NCBI GenBank assembly: GCA_020724325.1
Contig: DYHC01000160.1
Span: 1 to 5,264, forward strand
Direction: 5' to 3'
DNA length: 5,264 nt
From: Melioribacter roseus
GTDB lineage: Bacteria > Bacteroidota > Ignavibacteria > Ignavibacteriales > Melioribacteraceae
Position 1 is the stretch's first letter, and the number at the start of each line of letters is the position of its first letter. Of this stretch, positions 1 through 5,129 are shown in pieces. The notes under the pieces are model-generated. The model was not told where the DNA came from, did no database searches, and was given only the letters and a program-made list of their open reading frames with translations. The position numbers and the translations under genes are program-made.

Positions 1-1
1 T

Positions 2-34
2 CGTATTAATGGATTAGGAGCGGTTATAAAGTAA
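2..34 (+). CDS. Probable 3' end of an upstream gene (partial)
   Basis: Of the three forward frames at the left edge, only this one stays open for more than five codons. It encodes RINGLGAVIK and ends in TAA at 32-34. The other two frames stop at 7-9 and 15-17. A strong plus-strand terminator begins 26 bases after the stop, which is what one expects behind a plus-strand gene. Ten residues are too few to name a family, so no function is offered. The call rests on the open frame plus the terminator position, and the stretch could still be non-coding. Confidence 0.4.
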   Translation, partial: RINGLGAVIK

Positions 35-58
35 AATATATTCACTTGCTTCGAAATC

Positions 59-90
59 AACCCGATAAGTTTTGCTTATCGGGTTTTTTA
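59..90 (+). terminator. Rho-independent terminator of the upstream gene
   Basis: A perfect 9-bp stem, CCCGATAAG at 61-69 with CTTATCGGG at 75-83, encloses a 5-base loop and is followed by six T at 84-89. The AA at 59-60 can extend the stem against the first T residues. On the other strand the hairpin is followed by only two T, so it works in the plus direction. It separates whatever lies to the left from the ferredoxin gene, which must therefore have its own promoter between about 90 and 244. Confidence 0.9.
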
Positions 91-190
91 TTAGTCATAA
101 TAAGCATTCCCTCATTTTCTCATAATCGCAATACTATATCTTCCTTTTTTCAAATATGAAAATAAGAAAGACAATTTTCAGCACATTTTG

Positions 191-201
191 GGAAATTTTC
201 C
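191..201. repeat. Short palindrome upstream of the ferredoxin gene
   Basis: GGAAATTTTCC is a perfect inverted repeat of two 5-base arms around one T, lying 60 bases before the ferredoxin start. Its place in the only possible promoter region of this gene makes an operator conceivable. An 11-base AT-rich palindrome can easily occur by chance, and no known regulator site is recognised. Confidence 0.25.
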
Positions 202-261
202 GGCAGGATTTTTGAGTAGATAGAAGAAATTTAGTTAATTAATTAAAGGAGATAAATCAAC

Positions 262-471
262 ATGGTAATAACAGAGGAATGCATCAGCTGTTCGGCATGT
301 GTAGATGAATGCGAAAATAATGCGATCTATAATGCTGGTGAATCATATACAGTTAATGGTGAAACTAAACCGGCTGTTTCTGAAGATCATACATTCATTG
401 CACCCGAATTATGCAATGATTGTAAATCATGTGTAGAAGTTTGTGCTGTAGATGCTATTGTAGAAGCTTAA
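262..471 (+). CDS. fdx: 2[4Fe-4S] bacterial-type ferredoxin
   Basis: A small cytoplasmic electron carrier of 69 residues, expected to pass low-potential electrons between enzymes such as 2-oxoacid:ferredoxin oxidoreductases, hydrogenases or reductases; its partners are not shown here. Two cluster-binding motifs are visible: C7-x2-C10-x2-C13-x3-C17 and C51-x2-C54-x2-C57-x3-C61. The linker of 33 residues between them is longer than in clostridial ferredoxins. The middle segment (VSEDHTFIAPELC, 39-51) resembles longer-linker ferredoxins of the Bacteroidota/Chlorobi group. The proline that usually follows the last cysteine of each motif is missing (E18 and A62). The protein is very acidic: about 14 Asp/Glu, two Lys and no Arg. 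The start is supported by AAAGGAG at 245-251, ten bases before the ATG. The gene stands alone, with terminators on both sides, and converges on thioredoxin. The family call is secure; the physiological partner is unknown. Confidence 0.95.
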   Translation: MVITEECISCSACVDECENNAIYNAGESYTVNGETKPAVSEDHTFIAPELCNDCKSCVEVCAVDAIVEA

Positions 472-492
472 TGAGTTTAATAAATGGAGTAG

Positions 493-524
493 AAAAGGCG
501 GATAAGTACCGCCTTTTTGTTTTT
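493..524 (+). terminator. Terminator shared by convergent ferredoxin and thioredoxin genes
   Basis: A perfect 9-bp stem, AAAAGGCGG at 493-501 with CCGCCTTTT at 509-517, has a 7-base loop. In the plus direction the T-rich tail is strong (five T, a G, then five T), so this ends the ferredoxin transcript 21 bases after its stop. Read on the minus strand, the same hairpin is followed by four T and then CT, so it probably also ends the thioredoxin transcript, less efficiently. One hairpin thus serves both genes, which converge across 57 bp. Confidence 0.9.
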
Positions 525-528
525 ATGG

Positions 529-864
529 CTAGATTACATTATCAATGTAAGGTTCGATTTTGGAAATCAGATGCTGTTTTGGTACTGCGCCAATTACTGA
601 ATCAACAAGTTTACCATTTTTGAATATACCAAGTGTTGGAATGCTCATAATTCCGTATTGAGAAGCGGCTCCGTAATTTTCATCTGTGTTAACTTTAACA
701 ACTTTCAATTTACCTGCTAAATCAGATGCAATTTCTTCTACAACCGGGGCAACCATTCGGCAAGGGCCGCACCACGGCGCCCAGAAATCTACTAGAACCG
801 GCAAATCCGATTTTAATACCTCGGTCTGAAAATTAAAATCTGTTCCTTCTATAATATTACCCAT
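529..864 (-). CDS. trxA: Thioredoxin
   Basis: A cytoplasmic disulfide reductase of 111 residues, close to the usual 105-110 for a single-domain thioredoxin. It reduces disulfides in proteins such as ribonucleotide reductase or peroxiredoxins and is recycled by thioredoxin reductase or a ferredoxin-linked reductase. The active site WCGPC is at 31-35, preceded by VLVDFWAP with the buried D26. The cis-proline is P76 in SIPT, followed by the FKNG turn (81-84) and a conserved glycine at 92. There is no signal peptide or membrane segment, which argues against an exported thiol-disulfide protein. The ATG at 862-864 has GGAG at 870-873 (minus strand), five bases upstream. The M16 gene upstream on the same strand is separated by 142 bp and a terminator, so this gene should have its own promoter in about 865-940, where no convincing match was found. 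Confidence 0.97.
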   Translation of the reverse strand: MGNIIEGTDFNFQTEVLKSDLPVLVDFWAPWCGPCRMVAPVVEEIASDLAGKLKVVKVNTDENYGAASQYGIMSIPTLGIFKNGKLVDSVIGAVPKQHLISKIEPYIDNVI

Positions 865-940
865 GTTTTCTCCACTTTATTTTGTGAGGATTGGATGCAG
901 TTATAAGAGAAACGATTCAGGAAAATAATTTATATGAGCG

Positions 941-981
941 GGAAAAATACGGCAGATTCAATTACCCAAACCTGCCGTATT
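941..981 (-). terminator. Rho-independent terminator of the M16 peptidase gene
   Basis: Read on the minus strand, AATACGGCAG (981-972) and CTGCCGTATT (955-946) form a perfect 10-bp stem around a 16-base loop, and the second arm runs into further T (945-943), giving five T in a row. It begins 25 bases after the stop of the M16 gene and lies between that gene and thioredoxin, so the two same-strand genes are probably separate transcription units. Confidence 0.85.
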
Positions 982-1006
982 CAAATTATTGTTCAGGTTA
1001 TTTATA

Positions 1007-3823
1007 CTATTTAACCGGATCGCCGTTCTTATCAACCAGCTCGGGATCGCCCAGACCAAGCTCTTTCAATTTTTCAAACTGTGTGGCTTTATCACCAACA
1101 ATTACATAAACCATTTTATCCGGCTGAAGATACTTTTGTGATAACAATTTATGTTCGTTGGTAGTGAGCATCTGAACATATCTTTCTCTCTCTTTAATAT
1201 AATTAAAAGGAAGATCGTATAATACAACCGGGCTTAGCATAGCAGAGAGCGCCTGAAGAGTTTCGAACCTTAGAGCATTTCCTTTTAGAAGTGTGCTCTT
1301 AACATTATTTAAGTCTTCCTGGCTTATTCCTTCTCTATACTTATTGATTTCATCGCGAATGATAGACGCCGTTTCGAATGTAGAGTTGGATTGAACAGGT
1401 GCTTGCGCAATGAATGTTCCGGGATAGAGCGAGCCGCTGAATCCGGTCCGGGCGCCGTATGTAAATCCTTTTTCTTCACGCAGTATCATGTTAATTATGC
1501 TGTTGAAATCGCCGCCCAGTCTGAAGTTCATTACTACTGTTTTGTAATAATCAGGATTATTATACGGCAGAGATAAATGACCAACGCGGAATTCTGATTG
1601 AACCGCTTTTGGAATATCTACAAAATAAATTCCCGGTTCTCGCTGAGAAGTAATTAGAACATCTGGGAATATAACTTCTTTTGATTGCCAGCCGTTAAGA
1701 GAATTGAAAACTTCTATAGCTTTATCTTTATCAACATCGCCAACAACCATAATTTTTGCAACTGAAGAAGAAAAATATTTATCGTAATAATTTTTGATAT
1801 CGTCCATTGTAATTGATTCAACAGAACTAACGGTTCCCATTGCAGAATTTGAAAGTATGTTTTCCTTTCCATAAACAATTTTAGCAAATACATTATTTGC
1901 AATATTTGAGGGAGAAGTTTCCATTCTTTTAAGAGTTTCTACGATCTGCCGTTTTACAATAGGGAATTCTTTTTCGTCCCAACGCGGTTCAAACAGCATT
2001 TCTTTAGCAAGTGCAACGGTTTCTGCAAACTTACTTGCAAGGCAGGAACCGTTTAGTATAATATTTTCTGAAGACCCCGATACCTGTATATTTGAACCGA
2101 GATCTTGCATGGCTTCACGCAATTCTACGGGAGTTTTTGTTTTTGTACCTTCATTAAGCATTCTTGCAGTTAGAAATGCCGTACCAATTTTATCCATTGG
2201 ATCTAGAAGCATTCCTCCTTTCAGGAATATAGAGAATTGAACAAGAGGAAGCTCGCTCTGTTTTACTCCGTATACATTTACTCCGTTCTTAATCTTTCCA
2301 TTCCATATAGCGGGAGGATTTACAACAGGATCTGGTCCCAAAGCCGGTTCTTTCGTTCTATCGAACTTTGTTGGTATCGGCTCAATTTTAACTGTTTGTG
2401 CGCTTGATTTCTTTACGCCTTGCATGTCAATCGATTCTTCCTTTATGTGAAATAGAACCGCACGGGAAGCAGCTAAATCAGCTTTTCCCTTAGGAACAAT
2501 ATTCAGCGCAACGTAATTCTTTCCTTTAATATATTTTTCATATACTCTAAGCACATCCTCTTTTGTTACACCAAGAGAATTGTTCAAATCCGTATTTATA
2601 TAATCTGTGCTGCCGGCAAAAATATTGTAGTCGGCTAAACGCATTGCTTTACCAAGCACGCTCGAAATCTGATTATAGAATTGAACCTCAACACTATTTT
2701 TTAACCGCTCTAAATCCTGTTCGGTAAATCCATCTTTTTCTAAACGTGCGAATGCTTCTTTTACTGCTTCTTCAACTTCGCCCAGGTTCTTGCCCGGAAA
2801 AGCACGGATACTAATACCAAATGCACCGGCAAGTTCCGAGCTTTGCTGAAACGCACTTACATTAGGCGCGAGTTTTTTCTCTTCGACAATAACTTTATAG
2901 AGAGGGGATTTTTTACTTCCGGCAAGCAATTGTGCTAAATAAAAAAGTGGATAAGAATCTTTGCTAAATCTTTCTACGGATGGAAACGCCATAGTTAAAT
3001 CTGGTGCGTTAGCAAGTTTATCTTCAAAATAAGCATGTTTCGTTTCGGTTAAAGCAACCGGCATTTTAGGCAATGGTTTAGATTCATTATATGCGGTTAT
3101 TTCGCCAAAGTATTTTTCTATCAATATTTTTGTTTCCTTTACATCAATGTCTCCGGAAACTACTAATGTTGCATTCTTTGGTCCGTAATAGGTTTTATAA
3201 AAATTAATTACATCTTCTAAAGAGGCTGCAGCAAGGTCTTCAAGTTCGCCTATAACAGTCCAGCTGTAAGGATGCCCTTCCGGATATAATAACTTAGCCA
3301 TTGCATAATAAGACTGTGAATAGGGCTGATTATCACTCTGCCTCTTTTCGTTCTGAACAACATTCTGCTGATTTTCAAAAGCTTCCTGGGTAACTTTGCT
3401 TAATAGAAATCCCATTCTATCGGATTCCATCCACAAAGCTAATTCGAGCGCATTCTTTGGAACTGTTTCAAAATAATTTGTGCGGTCAGTATTTGTAGAG
3501 CCGTTTAAAGAACCCCCGGCTTTGGAAATCTTTTTGAAGAATTGATCTTGACCGATATGCTGTGATTCCTGAAACATTATGTGTTCAAAAAGATGAGCAA
3601 AACCAGTTCTTCCCTTTGTTTCTCTACTAGAGCCCACATGATATGCTACGTAAACAGCTACTATAGGATCCGAACGATCTACATGAAGTATAACATCCAA
3701 TCCATTTGACAGCCGATACTGTTCATATGGAATTTTAAATTCCTTTTTCTTCTCTCCTTGTGCCAGAACCACAAATACTGAAACCAGAACCATCCCAATA
3801 GTTAACAAAAATATGTCTTTCAT
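1007..3823 (-). CDS. Exported M16 family zinc metallopeptidase with two fused halves
   Basis: A pitrilysin/insulinase-family peptidase of 938 residues, expected to degrade peptides inside a closed chamber, probably in the periplasm or at the cell surface. Residues 1-21 look like a Sec signal peptide (K2, hydrophobic 4-20, VLA before Q22), with no lipobox cysteine. The N-terminal half carries the inverted zinc motif H77-L-F-E80-H81 and the third ligand, probably E159 (NEKRQ), 78 residues later. It also has the family signature GGSLNGSTNTDRTNYF (103-118). M16_C-like regions cover about 195-375 and 675-860, joined by a lysine- and proline-rich linker (about 450-510). The C-terminal half aligns as a second M16 domain, but its motif position reads F-L-T-A-R (550-554), so it cannot bind zinc. 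It keeps LREEKGFTYG (781-790), typical of the half that completes the substrate pocket. This is the fused, one-active-half layout of PqqL-like and related enzymes. GGAGG at 3828-3832 sits four bases before the ATG. Substrate and gene symbol cannot be assigned. Confidence 0.95.
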   Translation of the reverse strand: MKDIFLLTIGMVLVSVFVVLAQGEKKKEFKIPYEQYRLSNGLDVILHVDRSDPIVAVYVAYHVGSSRETKGRTGFAHLFEHIMFQESQHIGQDQFFKKISKAGGSLNGSTNTDRTNYFETVPKNALELALWMESDRMGFLLSKVTQEAFENQQNVVQNEKRQSDNQPYSQSYYAMAKLLYPEGHPYSWTVIGELEDLAAASLEDVINFYKTYYGPKNATLVVSGDIDVKETKILIEKYFGEITAYNESKPLPKMPVALTETKHAYFEDKLANAPDLTMAFPSVERFSKDSYPLFYLAQLLAGSKKSPLYKVIVEEKKLAPNVSAFQQSSELAGAFGISIRAFPGKNLGEVEEAVKEAFARLEKDGFTEQDLERLKNSVEVQFYNQISSVLGKAMRLADYNIFAGSTDYINTDLNNSLGVTKEDVLRVYEKYIKGKNYVALNIVPKGKADLAASRAVLFHIKEESIDMQGVKKSSAQTVKIEPIPTKFDRTKEPALGPDPVVNPPAIWNGKIKNGVNVYGVKQSELPLVQFSIFLKGGMLLDPMDKIGTAFLTARMLNEGTKTKTPVELREAMQDLGSNIQVSGSSENIILNGSCLASKFAETVALAKEMLFEPRWDEKEFPIVKRQIVETLKRMETSPSNIANNVFAKIVYGKENILSNSAMGTVSSVESITMDDIKNYYDKYFSSSVAKIMVVGDVDKDKAIEVFNSLNGWQSKEVIFPDVLITSQREPGIYFVDIPKAVQSEFRVGHLSLPYNNPDYYKTVVMNFRLGGDFNSIINMILREEKGFTYGARTGFSGSLYPGTFIAQAPVQSNSTFETASIIRDEINKYREGISQEDLNNVKSTLLKGNALRFETLQALSAMLSPVVLYDLPFNYIKERERYVQMLTTNEHKLLSQKYLQPDKMVYVIVGDKATQFEKLKELGLGDPELVDKNGDPVK

Positions 3824-3905
3824 TTTCCCTCCAAGCGGTTAATTTTGAGTTGTTTAGTGTTGATGTGCGTTTTCGTTGTGCATCTAATTTTATTTCCCTG
3901 TTTCT

Positions 3906-3935
3906 AATTTATTACTTTCCAAACTCTATTGTAAA
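3906..3935 (-). promoter_or_regulatory. Possible promoter of the M16 peptidase gene
   Basis: On the minus strand, TTTACA (3935-3930) resembles a -35 box and TAAATT (3911-3906) a -10 box, with an 18-base spacer. This would give a leader of roughly 75 bases before the ATG at 3823. The region is AT-rich, so such matches arise readily, and Bacteroidota-type genomes may use a different consensus (a near match, TAGAGTTTG, lies in the spacer). Its place between the repeat block and the gene is sensible; the exact boxes are a guess. Confidence 0.25.
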
Positions 3936-3994
3936 AATAATTTTAAGAACCTTCTGAAAAATATCGCGTGCCACTTCTCAGTCACTTCGTTCCT

Positions 3995-4011
3995 TCGAAA
4001 TGTCATTTCGA
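3995..4011. repeat. 17-bp palindrome at a repeat junction
   Basis: TCGAAATG (3995-4002) and CATTTCGA (4004-4011) form perfect 8-base arms around one T. The left arm is the end of the flanking direct repeat, and the right arm is most of the inverted end of the central unit. The palindrome therefore looks like two repeat ends meeting head to head. Confidence 0.6.
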
Positions 4012-4036
4012 TCCCGTCCGTCAGTTGACGGATCGA
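4008..4036. repeat. Hairpin-forming segment with two alternative stems
   Basis: Two perfect 7-bp pairings overlap. TCGATCC (4008-4014) can pair with GGATCGA (4030-4036) across 15 bases. TCCGTCA (4017-4023) can pair with TGACGGA (4026-4032) across two bases. They share bases 4030-4032, so both full stems cannot form together, though shortened versions could stack. This suggests a folded repeat tip and not a terminator, since no T-run follows on either strand. Confidence 0.5.
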
Positions 4037-4050
4037 GAGAGTCGAACCTA

Positions 4051-4147
4051 AACCTTGAAGGTTAAGAAGCATCCCCTCAACCTTGAAGGCAGTCTAACTA
4101 ACCTTGAAGGTCAAGAGTCGTTATTCCCACTGAAGACTTTCAAGGTT
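4051..4147. repeat. Four copies of an AACCTTGAAGGTT-like palindrome
   Basis: AACCTTGAAGG occurs at 4051-4061, 4079-4089 and 4100-4110, and a one-mismatch inverted copy (CTTTCAAGGTT) lies at 4137-4147. The first copy continues to a perfect 13-base palindrome (AACCTT, G, AAGGTT, 4051-4063); the others are imperfect at the last two bases. Copy starts are 28, 21 and 37 bases apart, and the sequences between copies do not match one another, so this is not a CRISPR array. The cluster fills the middle of the inverted-end unit. It could be a set of protein-binding sites or decayed repeat tips; nothing here decides between them. Confidence 0.6.
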
Positions 4148-4199
4148 GTGGACTTTTGAAATGACGCTTCTCAGTCTCACGACAAGTCGGGTTCCTTCG

Positions 4200-4232
4200 A
4201 AAAAAAAACTTCTGAATTTTTCAGGAGTTTTT
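4200..4232 (-). terminator. Rho-independent terminator of the HisN-type gene
   Basis: Read on the minus strand, bases 4232-4220 (ending ACTCCTGAA) pair with 4216-4204 (beginning TTCAGAAGT) across a 3-base loop, giving a 13-bp stem with one C-A mismatch. The descending arm runs into an unbroken T-run (nine T from 4208 to 4200). It starts 15 bases after the stop of the gene at 4248, as expected for its terminator. It directly abuts, and slightly overlaps, the right end of the repeat block. Confidence 0.8.
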
Positions 4233-4247
4233 ATAAACAAGATAGAA

Positions 4248-5015
4248 TCATTTTTTATTTAATATAGAAATAATTTGCCCGTGTAATATAGAATTTGCTG
4301 CAACAATGCTGTTCGCTTCAAGCGGATTGTTACCATAATAATCTGTTATAATTCCTCCGGCTCCTTTAACAACGGGAATTAACGCAGCAATATCCCACAT
4401 ACTCATAATCGGGTCTATCATAATATCAGCATAACCTGATGCAAGAAGAGAATAACCGTAGCAATCGCCCCAGGTTCTGTATAACTTTACTTTGCTCAGT
4501 AATTCATCGAAACCGGATTTTGTTCTGTATTTTTCAACCATTAAGTGATCCGAAGCTAACATTAATGCTGATGGAAGATCGTCACAATTTCTTACCATTA
4601 CTTTAATATTGTTTAGTTCTGTTGTAATATTATCACCAATCAAACATTCATTTAGCGCCGGATGATTAATTATTCCCAAAATCGGTTCGTTATAATGAAG
4701 AAGCGCTATAAGTGTTCCGAATAACGGAACACCGCTTATAAAACTTTTAGTTCCGTCAATTGGGTCGAGAACCCACTTATACTCTGCGCCGGAATTATAC
4801 TCGCCAAACTCTTCGCCAATTATTCCGTGGTCGGGAAATTCTTTCATTATTAAGCTGCGCATAAATTCTTCAGCTTTTTTATCAGCGATCGTAACCGGTG
4901 ATTGATCGGCTTTAAACTCAACATTAAGATCTGAACGGTAATATCGTAAAATTATTTTACCGCTTTCATCTGCAAGTAATCTAGAAAACTTTTTAAGATC
5001 ATTAATTAAACTCAT
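4248..5015 (-). CDS. hisN: Inositol monophosphatase superfamily enzyme, HisN-type histidinol-phosphatase
   Basis: A Mg-dependent phosphatase of 255 residues, the usual length for the superfamily, probably cytoplasmic (no signal peptide). Metal-site motifs are intact: E68 and E69 in GEE (67-69), DPIDGT at 84-89 (D84, D87), and WD at 207-208 before the C-terminal AGG (219-221). The stretch RTWGDCYGY (180-188) followed by ADIMIDP (196-202) is characteristic of the HisN subfamily, which hydrolyses L-histidinol phosphate to L-histidinol late in histidine synthesis. Generic inositol monophosphatases usually differ around this position. The specific substrate is inferred from this motif. No other his genes are nearby, and a broader sugar- or inositol-phosphate phosphatase is the main alternative. 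The ATG at 5013-5015 is the only reasonable start (the next Met is residue 52), yet no Shine-Dalgarno sequence precedes it. The gene is divergent from sua5 and ends in its own terminator. Confidence 0.88.
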   Translation of the reverse strand: MSLINDLKKFSRLLADESGKIILRYYRSDLNVEFKADQSPVTIADKKAEEFMRSLIMKEFPDHGIIGEEFGEYNSGAEYKWVLDPIDGTKSFISGVPLFGTLIALLHYNEPILGIINHPALNECLIGDNITTELNNIKVMVRNCDDLPSALMLASDHLMVEKYRTKSGFDELLSKVKLYRTWGDCYGYSLLASGYADIMIDPIMSMWDIAALIPVVKGAGGIITDYYGNNPLEANSIVAANSILHGQIISILNKK

Positions 5016-5129
5016 CTCTGTTCTATTTATAATCTAATGAGGTTTCATAATAAAAAAGGAATTCGATAATTTTACTGGTGAAAATACCTTAAATAAGTTT
5101 CTTTAACAAAACCATTGTATTGAACAGAC
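5016..5129. promoter_or_regulatory. Divergent promoter region between hisN and sua5
   Basis: This AT-rich 114-bp gap must carry the start signals for both divergent genes. On the minus strand a TATAAA (5031-5026) lies ten bases before the hisN ATG; if it is a -10 box, the transcript would start only a few bases before the start codon. No good -35 partner is seen. On the plus strand no convincing pair was found. Both genes begin in a similar context, GAACAGAG-ATG and GAACAGAC-ATG, without a purine-rich ribosome site. The region is certain to be intergenic; the individual boxes are speculative. Confidence 0.4.

Larger units (their letters stand above)
3974..4202. repeat. Composite intergenic repeat block, MITE-like
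   Basis: Two directly repeated segments flank the block. Each starts with CTTCTCAGTC (3974-3983 and 4167-4176) and ends with GTTCCTTCGAAA (3989-4000 and 4191-4202). The intervening piece is 5 bases in the left copy and 14 in the right, where it contains the palindrome CGACAAGTCG (4180-4189). Between them lies a unit of 164 bp bounded by inverted ends, GTCATTTC (4002-4009) and GAAATGAC (4158-4165). No open reading frame, transposase or target duplication is visible. Its base composition is less AT-rich than the rest of the gap. It looks like one or more short non-autonomous repeats of the kind scattered between genes in this bacterial group, but family membership cannot be shown from a single locus. 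Confidence 0.6.

Noticed and set aside
140..170. Imperfect inverted repeat of a pyrimidine run and a purine run upstream of the ferredoxin gene
   Set aside because: Pairing is mostly A-T with mismatches, and such runs are expected in AT-rich intergenic DNA; no terminator or riboswitch shape is supported.
212..240. Possible ferredoxin promoter TTGAGT - 17 bases - TTAATT
   Set aside because: Spacing looks good, but transcription would start near 247, inside the AAAGGAG ribosome site (245-251), so it would remove the strong site that marks this gene's start.
429..623. Plus-strand open frame overlapping the ferredoxin end and the thioredoxin gene
   Set aside because: It runs across a terminator hairpin and antisense to a clearly conserved thioredoxin, has no ribosome site, and its translation resembles no known family.
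891..1109. Plus-strand open frame of 72 codons between thioredoxin and the M16 gene
   Set aside because: It spans the M16 terminator and runs antisense into the M16 C-terminus. Low-complexity serine- and tyrosine-rich translation and no clear start signals suggest a shadow frame.
1714..1902. Minus-strand open frame inside the M16 gene
   Set aside because: It is an alternative frame of the same strand within a continuous 938-codon gene whose protein shows clear family motifs throughout; no frameshift is needed.
3860..3884. Apparent palindrome GATGTGCG...GTGCATC in the M16 leader
   Set aside because: Only four outer base pairs are Watson-Crick, and the next two become mismatches on the strand that is actually transcribed.
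4051..4110. CRISPR array
   Set aside because: The repeated core is only 11-13 bases, spacers are 10-17 bases and unequal, one further copy is inverted, and there are no cas genes.
3824..4247. A small gene or transposase remnant in the 424-bp gap
   Set aside because: No frame with a credible start, ribosome site and coding-like composition was seen. The gap is accounted for by leader, repeats and terminator.
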